This document shows positions 1 to 9,270 of a stretch of DNA of 64,000 nucleotides, piece by piece. The DNA comes from Tautonia sociabilis (GTDB lineage: Bacteria > Planctomycetota > Planctomycetia > Isosphaerales > Isosphaeraceae). The notes under the pieces are model-generated. The model was not told where the DNA came from, made no database searches, and saw only the letters and a list, made by a program, of their open reading frames with translations. The DNA is taken from positions 40,936-104,935 of the forward strand of contig NZ_RYZH01000023.1 of NCBI RefSeq assembly GCF_003977685.1. The letters run 5' to 3'. Position numbers and translations under genes: made by a program. Position 1 is the stretch's first letter; each line of letters begins with the position of its first letter.

Positions 1-1
1 C

Positions 2-1378
2 TCGGGCATCCTGGCCTCGGGGCTGGCCCTCCCGCTCCTGCGCCGGGTCCTCGACGGCCCGACCGCCCTGACCGCGGCGGTCCTGATCGCGACGATGCCG
101 GTGGCGATCGTCTTCTCCCGGTTCGGCTGCGAATTCGGCCAGACGCCGCTGGCGGGAGTGATCGCCGCCTGCTGCGCGCTGCGAGGGCAAATCGGCTGGC
201 TGGTCGTCAGCGTCGCCCTGGCGCTGCTCGTCCATCCGACGAACGTCTTCCTCGTGCCGATCCTCGGCCCGGTGGCGATCGTCCGGCTGGTCGATCGGGC
301 CAGGAGCGACCCGGCGAAGGCCCGGCGGGCCTGGTGGTCGCTGGGGGCGATGGCCTCGGCGTCGGCAGCGGCGGCCGTCTGGCTGCTGACTCGAAGCGAG
401 GTGCGGGTCATCCTCGAAGACCGATTCACCAGGATTGGGGAGATGGACTGGGGCCGGTTCCTCGACGGCTATCGCACCACGACGGCCCAGGGGCCGTGGC
501 TGCCCATCGACCCGGGGGTCGAGTCCGCGGTCGTCGGGACGGCGGCGCTGGCGCTGCTGGTCGTCGGAACGTTCCGCCAGGCTCGGCGTCGGCAATGGGA
601 TCGGATCGCCCTGGCCTTGGGGCTGGGCCTGGGGATGACCGGCCTGCACCTGCTCGGCGGCCCGCAGGTGCTCCACACCGACTCCCGCTATGGCGCGGTC
701 TTGATCTCCCCCTCGGCGATCGTCCTGGCCTGCTGGCTTCAGGCCCTCTTCCCCCGGGTCGCCCCCGGCGACCCCCGCCCGGGAGGGGCCTCTCGGATTG
801 CTCTGACCGCCGCTCTCGGCGCGATGCTGCTGGTCGTGGTCGAACGGAACAGGTTCGAGCACTTCCGGCAGGTCGCCGGCGAGTCGATCTGGACCTTCCG
901 GGCCGAGTCCGAGGACCCCTACCGCATGGTGCTCGACCGCATCCGGGCCGATCTGGCCCGGGAACTCGCCCAGGGGCTCCGCTCCCCCGGCGCCCCCCCT
1001 CGGCTGATCCTCGCCCAGGACTATTTCATCTCCGTGCCGCTGGAGTTCCTGCTCCAGGACGACCCCGCCCTGGAGGTCGTGGAACTCGTCTCGATCCCCC
1101 AACTCGGCGAATTCGTCGGCGGAGGAGACCCCATGTCCTCCCGGCTCCCCCGGATCGCCGAACGGCTGGCCGCTGGCGACTACGCGGTTCGGGGCGGTTC
1201 GGCCGCCGTGAAGGCCTCCCAGTTCCTCGAAGAGCTGATCGCAACCTCCTTCCCCCCCGATCGTGTCCGCCGCTGGGACATCCCCAATCACCCCGAACTG
1301 CGCATCTATCGCATCCGCCCGGAACCCAACTCGGCCCTCGCCCTCGGGGAGCCCGGGTCGGAGACGGTCGGACGCTGA
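2..1378 (+). CDS. Integral membrane protein, 5' end outside window
   Basis: The frame is open from base 2 without a stop, so the gene starts upstream. The first ATG inside the window, at 95, is probably internal because the residues before it are also hydrophobic. The visible part has several hydrophobic helices over roughly its first 260 residues, followed by a soluble C-terminal domain of about 170 residues. The segment around VFSRFGCEFGQTPLAG resembles planctomycete multi-spanning proteins annotated as GT39/ArnT-like, but I see no diagnostic acidic catalytic motif because the N-terminus is missing. The function is not established. It converges on the kinase gene that ends at 1808, with a long hairpin between the two. 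Confidence 0.7.
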   Translation, partial: SGILASGLALPLLRRVLDGPTALTAAVLIATMPVAIVFSRFGCEFGQTPLAGVIAACCALRGQIGWLVVSVALALLVHPTNVFLVPILGPVAIVRLVDRARSDPAKARRAWWSLGAMASASAAAAVWLLTRSEVRVILEDRFTRIGEMDWGRFLDGYRTTTAQGPWLPIDPGVESAVVGTAALALLVVGTFRQARRRQWDRIALALGLGLGMTGLHLLGGPQVLHTDSRYGAVLISPSAIVLACWLQALFPRVAPGDPRPGGASRIALTAALGAMLLVVVERNRFEHFRQVAGESIWTFRAESEDPYRMVLDRIRADLARELAQGLRSPGAPPRLILAQDYFISVPLEFLLQDDPALEVVELVSIPQLGEFVGGGDPMSSRLPRIAERLAAGDYAVRGGSAAVKASQFLEELIATSFPPDRVRRWDIPNHPELRIYRIRPEPNSALALGEPGSETVGR

Positions 1379-1651
1379 AGACCCCTCTTCTGGCCCGCTG
1401 TGGACCAGATCGAGCCCTGGATGACCGTCCGGAAGAGGCGTTTCCCGAATCTTCCGCGCGGCGCAACTGAGATTCTCGAAACGTGTTCGGGGAATCCTGG
1501 CGCATCCGGGGCTCCCCGGGCCGGATTTTCCTGTCCCATCCCGGCCGGCTTCGGGCTTCCTGGGGTGGGGACCGCGGTAGTGCGACGGTCCCTTAGCATG
1601 ATCGGTCGTGGGGCCTGTTGAGTGGGGGGCCCACAACCGGACGGCGAACCA

Positions 1652-1691
1652 CCGACCTCGCCCGTGCCCGCTTCGGGCCGGGCGAGGTCGG
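1652..1691. terminator. Long hairpin between convergent genes
   Basis: A perfect 12-bp inverted repeat (CCGACCTCGCCC at 1652-1663, GGGCGAGGTCGG at 1680-1691) encloses a second 5-bp stem (GCCCG/CGGGC, 1666-1678). It lies in the 430-bp gap between a plus-strand gene ending at 1378 and a minus-strand gene ending at 1808. There is no T-tract, so a bidirectional hairpin terminator is an inference from position and symmetry. Nothing else is evident in the gap. Confidence 0.5.
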
Positions 1692-1807
1692 GGAGGTTTC
1701 CTGATCGCTGGCGGTCTGATTGCCGCGGCGAGGAGGCCGACCGCGTGCGAGCTCGAAGGCTTCCGGCTTCCCCACTCACCGGCGCTGGCGACCCCGGCTC
1801 CCCCGAA

Positions 1808-4800
1808 TCACTGGGAGGCCGGCCTTCGCATCCCGGCCAGGCTGTCCTGAGCCTCGACGAGGGGGGATCTCCAGAAGCGAACCGCCCCGTCGTGGCTGCA
1901 CGAGACCAGGATGCGGCCGTCGGGGGAGAAGGCCAGGTCGTTGACCTGGCTCCCAAGCTCGTCGAGGCTCAGGACCTCCAGGCAGGCGACCGGGTCCCAG
2001 ACGCGAACGGCCCGGGACTCGCCGGCGATGGCCAGGGCCCGGCTGTCGGGGCTGAAGGCGAGTGAGAGAATCCTGCCGTCGTCCACCCGGAGCGTGGACA
2101 GGATGGTCAGGGTTGTTCCATCCAGCAGAGTGACCGATCCCCCCTCGTCGGCCACCGCCAGCAGGAGGCCGTCGGGGCTGAAGGCGAGGCTGGTGTACGT
2201 ATCTGATCGGGAGAGCACCACCCGGCCGACGCGAGTCGCCAGGTCCCACATCCAGACCTCGCCGCCGTTGTCGCAGCAGGCCAGCGACCGGCCGTCGGGG
2301 CTGAAGGCGACCTGCCTGACGGTCTCCGTCGGGCCGGAGAGCACATCCAGGGGGGAGCCGTCGGCGCCGTCCCAGAGCCGCACTGTCCGGTCGGAGCCGC
2401 TCGAGGCGAGCAGCCGGCCGTCGGGGCTGAAGGCGACGGTGCGGACGCGGTCGGTGTGCCCGATCAGTTCGGCGATCAGCGTGCCGGTCTCCGGCTCCCA
2501 GAGCCGCAGGTGCTCTCTCGCCTCCAGGCCAGCCGAGGCCAGCGCTCCGCCGTCGGGCCGGAAGGCCAGGGCCGAAACGGTGGCGGGGTGGGCCTTCCAG
2601 CCCAGGACGAGCCGGCCGGTCTGGACCTCCCAGAGCTTCAAGGTCTGCGGCTCGTCGGTGTCGTCCGACCCGGTGGCGAGGTAGCGGCCGTTGGGGCTGA
2701 AGGCGGCGGACCAGGCCTCATCGAGATGCCCGGCCGGCTCGGGGGGATCCTCCGGGGGATCCAGCCGCCAGCAATAGAGGGTCGGGCCGCCGGCGAGCAC
2801 CACGTGGCGCCCGTCCGGAGCGAAGGCCAGGCTGCTCAGCGGCTGCGGCCGGCCGAGGTAGGTCGCCAGGATCTCGCCATCTCCGATCCGGCGGACGGTC
2901 GTCGCCTCCTGGTCTCCGGCCTTGCTCCAGACGTTCAGGGCGATCCGGTCCTCCTCGGGCGAGAAGGCCATCCGGGCCTTCCTCGTGTCGTCGGTCGCCG
3001 CCGAGAAGGTGTGCGGGCCCTCGCCGTCCCGGCCCAGCAGGGCGACCGTGCCGGCCCGGTCGATCAGGCCGGCCCACTTCCCCCTGGGGGAGAAACACGG
3101 GGGAGACAGCGGGTCGGCGATCGAGGTCCGGCCGAGCACGGCGCCCGACTCCGAGTCCCTCAGCTCGAAGAGGCCCCCCTCGTGGCAGACGGCGATCGAG
3201 CGGCCGTCCGGCGAGAGGGCCAGGCCAATCGGGACCGCCGGCGCGTCGGGCAGTTCCCGGACGACCTCGCCGGATCGGGGATCCACCAGCACGAGCCGGC
3301 CGGGGGAGGCGATCGCCAGCCAACGACCCCCGCAGGCCACCTGGCCTCCCGCCGGGATCCGGATCGTCGCCATCGGCGACGACCTCGGGGCCGAGGCCGG
3401 GGCCGCCAGGGACCAGACGAGCACGGTCGCCTCGCCCGCCTCGCCCACCCAGCTTCCCGCCAGGAGCCGATCGCCCGGGAAGCCGAACCAACGGGGAACG
3501 CCCTCGGCTTCCTCCGGCCGGAACTGGACGATCGTGCGACCGCTTCGAGCGTCCCAGACCGTCAGGCCGAGGCGGTGGTCGTCCCCCGAGCCGTCGGTCT
3601 CGAAGGCGGCCAGGAAGCGGCTGTCCGGGGAGAACTCGGGATAGGTCGCCCCCTCGACGACGCCGGTCAGGGTGAGGGGGGCCGCCGTGTTCCCCGCCGG
3701 GTGGAGCAGCAGCCGCTCGTCGAGGTCGACCGAGGCGATCGCCCCCGATCCCGGTGCCACGGCCAGTTGGATGACGCTCCGATGGTGCCCTCGGAGCGGG
3801 ACCATTTCGGCCGCGGCCCGGCTCCTCAGGAAGCCTCTGGTGAAGTCGGGGCCGCTGGGAAGCGGCTTGAGGTCGTCGAGAATGTCCAGGGCCCGCTCGA
3901 TCTCGCCGAGGCTCAGCGCCTGGTCGGCCTGCTTCAGCCGGGAGGCGTCGAGCCGGCGCTCGGCCAGCTCCGCCTGGCGCTCGGCCTCGGCCCGCTGCTC
4001 CCGCTCCCGGGAGGCGATGGCCTCCAGCTCCTCCCGGTGGGAGGCGAGCCAGGAATCCCGGGCCAGCAGGTAGCCGGCGGAGATCGCCCCAAGGATTCCC
4101 AGCAGGAGGATGACGCCGACTCGGGCCGGCCGACGCCGGGCCCATCGGCCCAGGCGCTCGCCGATCGGGATGGGCTGGGCCTGGATCGGGTCGCCGGCCA
4201 GCCATCGCCTCAGGTCGGCGGCCAGCGCCTCGGCCGAGGGGTAGCGACGGGAGGGATCCTTGTGCAGGCAGGTCAGGCAGATCGTCTCCAGTTCCCGGGG
4301 GATGCCCGGTCGCAGGGCCCGGGGCGGGACCGGCTGCTCGGAGAGGACCAGGGCGATCGTCTCCATCGGCGACTCCCCCCGCAGCGGGGGCCGCCCGGTG
4401 AGGATCTCGTAGAAGATCGCCCCCAGACCGTAGACGTCGGCCAGCGGGCCGATCTCCCGGCGACGGCCGGCGGCCTGCTCCGGGCTCATGTACGACGGGG
4501 AGCCCATCGGCACGCCGCTGCGCGACTCCTCGCCGGCATCCTCCAGCAGCTTCGCCAGGCCGAAGTCGGTCAGCCGGGGGACCGGTCGCGCCGGGCGGAG
4601 GTCGTCGCCGGGGGCGACCCCCTGCAACAGCACGTTGGAGGGCTTCAGGTCGCGGTGCAGCACCCCCCGGGTGTGGGCGTGGTGCACCGCGTCGGACATG
4701 ATCGCCACCAGCGCCGCGGCGTCGGCCGGCGGGACCAGGGAGATCCGGGTGTGCAGCCAGGAGGAGAGGGTCGGGCCGTCGACGAAGGCCGCCGCCAGGT

Positions 4801-5320
4801 AGCAGAGCGGCCCGTCCTCCCCGGCCTCGAAGACGGGCACGATATTCGGATGCTCCAGCGCCCCGGCGGCCCGGGCCTCCCGGAGGAACCGCCGGCGCAG
4901 CTCAGGAAGGGCCAGCCCCTCGATGCGGGGCACCTTCAGCGCGACGAAGCGTCTCAGGACCGGGTCGAAGGCCCGGTAGACGATGCCGAAGCCGCCCCGG
5001 CCGCGCTCCTCCAGCACCTCGAACCGGCCGATCCGCCTCGGGCCGTCGCCAGGGCGGGGCCAGCTCCCCAAGGCCAGGCGAAGGCACTCCCGCAGCTCGA
5101 ACAGGAACTCGGTCGAGTCTCCCTTGGGCCGGCTGGAACGCTCGGGGGCCTCGTTGCTGGAGAACGTCCGGGACTCGAAGGCGGCCAGCATCACCGCCAG
5201 CCGGTCCAGGTCCAGCGGCGGGGTGTCGTCCGGGATCGGAGCCGTCGGGATCGTCGAATCGGATCGCTGACGGGAATTCGCATCAGAGGGCGGGTCGAGA
5301 TCAGTGTCGTCTCGGGTCAT
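1808..5320 (-). CDS. Ser/Thr protein kinase with C-terminal WD40 propeller(s)
   Basis: A 1170-residue membrane-anchored Hanks-type kinase. The kinase domain spans about residues 98-375, with glycine loop GRGGFG (107-112), ATP-binding lysine K129 in VALKV, catalytic loop HRDLKPSN (222-229), DFG (252-254) and SPEQ (279-282), so all core residues are present. A short Arg-rich stretch precedes one transmembrane helix (about 401-420). A charged coiled-coil-like segment follows, then WD40 repeats from about 500 to the end, seen as many copies of SPDGR followed by LW or VRLWD. The repeats should lie outside the membrane if the kinase is cytoplasmic. Two FHA genes sit immediately upstream on the same strand and may bind its phosphorylated targets. 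Kinase-WD40 fusions are common in planctomycetes; the ligand and substrates are unknown. Confidence 0.93.
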   Translation of the reverse strand: MTRDDTDLDPPSDANSRQRSDSTIPTAPIPDDTPPLDLDRLAVMLAAFESRTFSSNEAPERSSRPKGDSTEFLFELRECLRLALGSWPRPGDGPRRIGRFEVLEERGRGGFGIVYRAFDPVLRRFVALKVPRIEGLALPELRRRFLREARAAGALEHPNIVPVFEAGEDGPLCYLAAAFVDGPTLSSWLHTRISLVPPADAAALVAIMSDAVHHAHTRGVLHRDLKPSNVLLQGVAPGDDLRPARPVPRLTDFGLAKLLEDAGEESRSGVPMGSPSYMSPEQAAGRRREIGPLADVYGLGAIFYEILTGRPPLRGESPMETIALVLSEQPVPPRALRPGIPRELETICLTCLHKDPSRRYPSAEALAADLRRWLAGDPIQAQPIPIGERLGRWARRRPARVGVILLLGILGAISAGYLLARDSWLASHREELEAIASREREQRAEAERQAELAERRLDASRLKQADQALSLGEIERALDILDDLKPLPSGPDFTRGFLRSRAAAEMVPLRGHHRSVIQLAVAPGSGAIASVDLDERLLLHPAGNTAAPLTLTGVVEGATYPEFSPDSRFLAAFETDGSGDDHRLGLTVWDARSGRTIVQFRPEEAEGVPRWFGFPGDRLLAGSWVGEAGEATVLVWSLAAPASAPRSSPMATIRIPAGGQVACGGRWLAIASPGRLVLVDPRSGEVVRELPDAPAVPIGLALSPDGRSIAVCHEGGLFELRDSESGAVLGRTSIADPLSPPCFSPRGKWAGLIDRAGTVALLGRDGEGPHTFSAATDDTRKARMAFSPEEDRIALNVWSKAGDQEATTVRRIGDGEILATYLGRPQPLSSLAFAPDGRHVVLAGGPTLYCWRLDPPEDPPEPAGHLDEAWSAAFSPNGRYLATGSDDTDEPQTLKLWEVQTGRLVLGWKAHPATVSALAFRPDGGALASAGLEAREHLRLWEPETGTLIAELIGHTDRVRTVAFSPDGRLLASSGSDRTVRLWDGADGSPLDVLSGPTETVRQVAFSPDGRSLACCDNGGEVWMWDLATRVGRVVLSRSDTYTSLAFSPDGLLLAVADEGGSVTLLDGTTLTILSTLRVDDGRILSLAFSPDSRALAIAGESRAVRVWDPVACLEVLSLDELGSQVNDLAFSPDGRILVSCSHDGAVRFWRSPLVEAQDSLAGMRRPASQ

Positions 5321-5469
5321 CGATCGGCCCCGTCGAGGGATCGCCGGCCGGGGTCGCTTGGCCCTCGGGATCGGCGGGGGGACCGCGGCTGGGCGCCACT
5401 TCCCTGCGGGGAGTCTGGCCGGGGTCGGAGAGAACGATCAAAAGGTTCCCGAATTGATCGTGCGGCGAT

Positions 5470-5838
5470 TCAATCGTCCTCCAGGGGAATCAGGTCGTCG
5501 TCGGCGGGAGGGGAGAAGGGGGCGGGACCCGCGCCCGGGGAGGGGACGGCCTCGGGTCCTTCGAGCCGGAAGACAAGGGGGCCGATGGCGACCTCGTCGC
5601 CAGGCTCCAGCGCGGCTTCGTCGATAGTGAGGCCGTTGATCCGCACTCCCGTCCGGCTGCCGAGATCGCGGATCACCAGCCGGCCGGCGACCTGGGCGAT
5701 ACAGCAGTGGCGCCGGGAGACGCGCGGGTGGGGGAGATGAGCGTCACACTCCAGGTGGCGCCCAATCAGCAGAACGGGCCGCTCCAGCGGAATTGGCCGG
5801 ATCACCCCCGGGATGAGGGGGACGAGTCGGACGGACAT
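5470..5838 (-). CDS. FHA domain protein (short)
   Basis: A 122-residue forkhead-associated domain protein. Typical phosphothreonine-binding landmarks are present: GRH at 26-28, SRRH at 41-44, then RDLGSRTG and RINGLTI. The usual STNG is SRTG here (61-64), so one conserved Asn is replaced by Thr and binding may be altered. After the domain there is only a Pro/Asp-rich tail. The start overlaps the end of the preceding FHA gene by 37 bp, which suggests translational coupling. The kinase-WD40 gene begins about 150 bp downstream, so the three genes probably form a signalling unit. Confidence 0.85.
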   Translation of the reverse strand: MSVRLVPLIPGVIRPIPLERPVLLIGRHLECDAHLPHPRVSRRHCCIAQVAGRLVIRDLGSRTGVRINGLTIDEAALEPGDEVAIGPLVFRLEGPEAVPSPGAGPAPFSPPADDDLIPLEDD

Positions 5839-6395
5839 GGCTCATCGGACTCCGGGGTCTGCGCCTCGGCGTCCGGCTCTTCGGGGGCCGAGTCGCCGTC
5901 GTCTTGGGGCATCTGGACGATGACCTGGATGCGACAGCGTTCGGCCATCGCGGCCGGCAGCAACTCCCGGACGGCGGCCGCCAGCGGGTTCTCGGAAGAG
6001 GCGGCCGTGCTGGAGGTGGGGACCCGAGGGGGGGCGGCCACCCCGGGGTGGCTGGCCAGCGAGGCGTGGTCGGCCGGCATCGTCTCGGCCAGGGTCAGCT
6101 CCTCGGCGTGGCCCGCCTCGAGCCGAAACCGGATGTGGGCGATCGACAACTCGTCGCCGGCCCGGAGCTTGCCCATCTCGACCCGCTGCCCGTTGATCCG
6201 GATCCCATTGGTGCTGCCAAGGTCCCGGACGATGATGTCGCCGTTCTCCTTGTCCTGCATCATGCAACAATGGCGGCGGGAGACGCGGATCGAGTCGAGC
6301 CGCGCGTCACATTGAGGATGGCGCCCGACGATGATCATAGCCCGATCAATCGTGATGTCGGGCCCTTCATCGAGGGCTACGAGGCGAATGGGCAT
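5802..6395 (-). CDS. FHA domain protein with acidic tail
   Basis: A 197-residue protein starting at the ATG at 6395. The open frame continues 130 codons further upstream, but that part is Arg/Pro-rich with no recognisable domain. The start chosen aligns with the second FHA protein (MPIRLV here, MSVRLV there). The FHA domain is about residues 20-92, with GRH at 24-26, SRRH at 39-42, DLGSTNG ending at 64 and RINGQRV. The C-terminal half is low-complexity and ends in an acidic Ser/Glu/Asp-rich stretch. Tandem FHA genes upstream of a Ser/Thr kinase suggest phospho-dependent assembly around that kinase; this is inference from position. Confidence 0.85.
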   Translation of the reverse strand: MPIRLVALDEGPDITIDRAMIIVGRHPQCDARLDSIRVSRRHCCMMQDKENGDIIVRDLGSTNGIRINGQRVEMGKLRAGDELSIAHIRFRLEAGHAEELTLAETMPADHASLASHPGVAAPPRVPTSSTAASSENPLAAAVRELLPAAMAERCRIQVIVQMPQDDGDSAPEEPDAEAQTPESDEPCPSDSSPSSRG

Positions 6396-6624
6396 GGGAC
6401 TTCGCCCCCGGCCGCCTAGATGGTCACAGACAAGGCCGGCGGCCCGGCAGGACTGGCCGCCTTCGCTCAGAGGCCGATTGATTGGCATTCTAGCCGTGCC
6501 CCCCAGCCGGATCCACCGAGAAAATCCAATTTCCCAAGTGGACGGCCTGCGGTGTCGAAGGGCCGGTGCCGGCGGCCGAGACGCATCGGGTCGCCATTTT
6601 ATTCTGCATCGCCGGGACCGGACG

Positions 6625-7701
6625 TCAAGCGGGTGCTGGTGAATTCCCGGGCAACTCGCGTGCCGGATTCCGAGACGCCCCGGCACTCGGCCCCCCCCTC
6701 TGCTCGAGCCATCGCACCGCTTCGGCGAGCGATCCCCGCACCGGGCGCGGCGCGAGCCCCAGTTCACGCAGGCTCCTCGACGCATCGAAATGCATGGATC
6801 TGCGTGTCAGCCGCACCCCCGTGACCGTCGCCTGCGGGGCTCGGCCGCTGATGTGGTCCGACCAGAATTCGCTGAGATAGGCGGCCGCCAGGGCCACCCC
6901 GTACGGGACGCGCAGCCGGGGAGGGCGGCGGTCGCAGATCTCCCCCAGGATCTCCAGGATTCCCAGCAGCGAGAGGTTCTCCCCCCCCAGCAGGTATCGC
7001 CTCCCCGGCTGGCCGAGGCGCATCGTTCGGAGCAGGCCCTCGGCCGCGTCCCTCACGTCGATCAGGTTGAGCGTGCAGTCCATGACCGCCGGCAGCCGGC
7101 CGGCGCAGAAGTCCCAGATCAGCCGGGTCGGCGGCGAGCACCCCCGGTCCCCCGGCCCGACCGGCATCGTCGGGTTGGCGACCACCACCGGCGCCCCGGC
7201 CCGGGCCCGCTCCAGGGCCGCTCGCTCGGCCCGCAGCTTCGACAGGCAGTAGGGGCCGACCGCGTCCCGATCGGTCACCTCCACGTCCTCGGCGATCGGC
7301 CCAGCGGCCCGGGCCCGGGTCAGGATGCTCTCGGTGCTGCAGTGCAGGACCCGCTCGGCCCCGGCCTCCAGGGCGGCGTCGATCACGAGGACCGCCCCCC
7401 GATGGTTGACCGCGTCGAACTCCGAGCGGTCGAGCACCCAGAGGTTGGGGTTCGCCGCCAGGTGGTAGACCCTCCTCCCGCCGGCCACCGCTCGGCGGAC
7501 GGCCTCGGGATCCCGGATGTCGGCGAAGACGACCTCCACCGAGCCCGGCAGGTGGGAGACGTCGGCCCCGGGCCGCTCGACGACCCGAACCCGCTCCCCC
7601 TCGGCGTCCAGCCGTTCGACCAGGTGGCTGCCGATGAACCCGGCTCCTCCGGTGACGATGGTCAGGTCTTCCATGATTCGGGGCTCCGGGCTGCTGGTCA
7701 T
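6625..7701 (-). CDS. NAD-dependent epimerase/dehydratase (extended SDR)
   Basis: A 358-residue extended short-chain dehydrogenase. The Rossmann motif TGGAGFIGSH lies at 17-26, the aspartate of FADIRD near 61 follows, and the catalytic YxxxK is YCLSK at 151-155. The overall pattern (LAANPNLW, NHRGAVLV, GENLSLLGILE) resembles NAD(P)-dependent sugar-nucleotide or 3-beta-hydroxysteroid/hopanoid-type epimerases. The substrate cannot be told from sequence. A second in-frame ATG at residue 10 (MEDLTIV) is an equally reasonable start. A GT1 glycosyltransferase and a large membrane protein lie upstream on the same strand, which fits glycoconjugate or glycolipid synthesis. Confidence 0.88.
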   Translation of the reverse strand: MTSSPEPRIMEDLTIVTGGAGFIGSHLVERLDAEGERVRVVERPGADVSHLPGSVEVVFADIRDPEAVRRAVAGGRRVYHLAANPNLWVLDRSEFDAVNHRGAVLVIDAALEAGAERVLHCSTESILTRARAAGPIAEDVEVTDRDAVGPYCLSKLRAERAALERARAGAPVVVANPTMPVGPGDRGCSPPTRLIWDFCAGRLPAVMDCTLNLIDVRDAAEGLLRTMRLGQPGRRYLLGGENLSLLGILEILGEICDRRPPRLRVPYGVALAAAYLSEFWSDHISGRAPQATVTGVRLTRRSMHFDASRSLRELGLAPRPVRGSLAEAVRWLEQRGGPSAGASRNPARELPGNSPAPA

Positions 7702-7914
7702 CCTGGGAACTCGCCCACCCGGCGGCAGACGCCGGGCAGGACGTCGAGCCGGTCGATCCGGCCCCCCTCGCCGAGGTTCTTGGCCTCGATTCCGTCGGCG
7801 GTGATGCGGGGAGGCGAGGCGATTGAGGGCATCGGGGCTGCTCCAGGAGGCGATCGGCGGAGCCCGGCGGGGGGCGGAGACGATCCCGAGGGAGAGGAGG
7901 ACGACCCTGGCATA

Positions 7915-9270
7915 TCATCTCCTCGCCAAACGGGACAAGAGCGACTCGATGGCGTCGCTGGCGGCGGCGGGGCCGTCCTCGTCCCGGACGGCGGCTCCGA
8001 CCTCGGCGGCTCGGGAGGAGATCTCGGGGTCGCCCAGCAGCCGGCGGAGGGCCTCGGCGGCCCGGCCCGCAGTGTATCGCGACCGGGAGAGCGTCTGGCC
8101 GATCCCGAGCCGTCGGACGCGGTCGGCGTTGTCGAACTGGTCGAAACCGAAGGGAACGACCAGCATCGGGCGGCCCGACCGCATCGCCTGGGCGGTCGTC
8201 CCGACTCCCCCCTGGTGGACGACGGCGGCGCAGCGGGGGAAGAGGCTCGAATACGGGGCGTAGCCAAACGCGGCGACCCCCTCGGGCAGCCGACTCGGCA
8301 GGGCGTTGGCCCCCCGGGGGCCCATCAGCAGGATCGCCCGGCAGCCAACGCGTCGGATCGCCTCCAGGCTCTCGTCGTAGAACCGGCCGGGGGACCAGAC
8401 CGCCGACGAGCCCAGCGTGAAGGCCACCGGCGGCGGGCCGGCGTCGAGGAACCTCCCGATCTCCTCGGGCGTCACGTCCTCGGCCGAGTCCCGGTCGTGG
8501 AAGGCGAACCCGGTGACGGCGACGTTCGCCGGCCAGTCCGGCTGCGGCGGCCCGAGCAGCCGGGAGTACATCGCCAGCACGAGGTCGGGCGCGTGCTGCC
8601 CCTCGAGGACGGGGTTCTCGGCCGTCCTCGGCAGGCCCAGCTCCGCCCTCAGCCGATGCCAGGGACGCCCCCAGGGCTCAACCGCCCGTCGGGCGAGCCG
8701 GAACAGCAGCCGGTGGAACCTCGGCCCGAGCCGACGGAGCCTCGCCAGGGCCGGCAGGGCCGGCATCGTCGGCGGGTCGTGCGCCGACAGGAAGGAGAGC
8801 GGCGCCAGCACCGAAGACGCCCAGGGAATCCCCTCCCGCTCCGCCACCAGCCTCACAGTGAAGGTCAGCGGGTGCGAGACGAGCAGGTCCGCCCCCTCGG
8901 CCGCCGCCCGGGTGTCGGCGAACGACGCGCGGAGGGCGGGCATCATCAGCTCGGCGATCACGACCTTCGGGCCCCGCTTCGGGTCGAAGAGGCGGGCGAT
9001 GAAGGCGTGCATCGTGCTCGGATCCGGAGCGTCGGGGCGGACGGCGGCGAAGTCGATCCCCTCCGATTCGACCTTCTCCCGCCAGTAGCCGCTGGTGGCG
9101 ATCACCGGCCGGTGCCCGCGCCGCTTCAGCTCCCGGGCGACGGCGAGATACGGGTGGACGTCCCCCAGCGAGCCGAAGGTGGCCAGGAGAATGCGCTTCC
9201 CCGAGGGTCGGGGGGCGCCCTGGTCGGCGTCCTGGAGGCGATCGAGCTGGGGGCCGGTTCCGATGTTCAT
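7915..9270 (-). CDS. GT1-family glycosyltransferase (UGT/YjiC-like)
   Basis: A 451-residue GT-B fold enzyme. The N-terminal domain begins after about 24 residues with ILLATFGSLGDVHPYLAVA, typical of UDP-glycosyltransferases acting on lipids or natural products. The C-terminal nucleotide-sugar site is recognisable as VHQGGVGTTAQAMRSGRP followed by VVPFGFDQFDNA. These enzymes move a sugar from a nucleotide donor to a hydrophobic acceptor, usually at the cytoplasmic membrane face. Its ATG overlaps the TGA of the upstream membrane-protein gene (ATGA), so the two are likely translated together. The acceptor is unknown; the epimerase downstream may supply or modify it. Confidence 0.9.
   Translation of the reverse strand: MNIGTGPQLDRLQDADQGAPRPSGKRILLATFGSLGDVHPYLAVARELKRRGHRPVIATSGYWREKVESEGIDFAAVRPDAPDPSTMHAFIARLFDPKRGPKVVIAELMMPALRASFADTRAAAEGADLLVSHPLTFTVRLVAEREGIPWASSVLAPLSFLSAHDPPTMPALPALARLRRLGPRFHRLLFRLARRAVEPWGRPWHRLRAELGLPRTAENPVLEGQHAPDLVLAMYSRLLGPPQPDWPANVAVTGFAFHDRDSAEDVTPEEIGRFLDAGPPPVAFTLGSSAVWSPGRFYDESLEAIRRVGCRAILLMGPRGANALPSRLPEGVAAFGYAPYSSLFPRCAAVVHQGGVGTTAQAMRSGRPMLVVPFGFDQFDNADRVRRLGIGQTLSRSRYTAGRAAEALRRLLGDPEISSRAAEVGAAVRDEDGPAAASDAIESLLSRLARR

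Noticed and set aside
2456..5740. Plus-strand open frame of over 1000 codons opposite the kinase-WD40 gene
   Set aside because: It is antisense to a protein with complete kinase and WD40 motifs. The plus-strand product is Gly/Arg/Gln-rich with no domain, a typical GC-rich shadow.
6396..6785. N-terminal extension of the first FHA protein
   Set aside because: Arg/Cys/Pro-rich with no domain; the start at 6395 aligns with the paralogous FHA protein.
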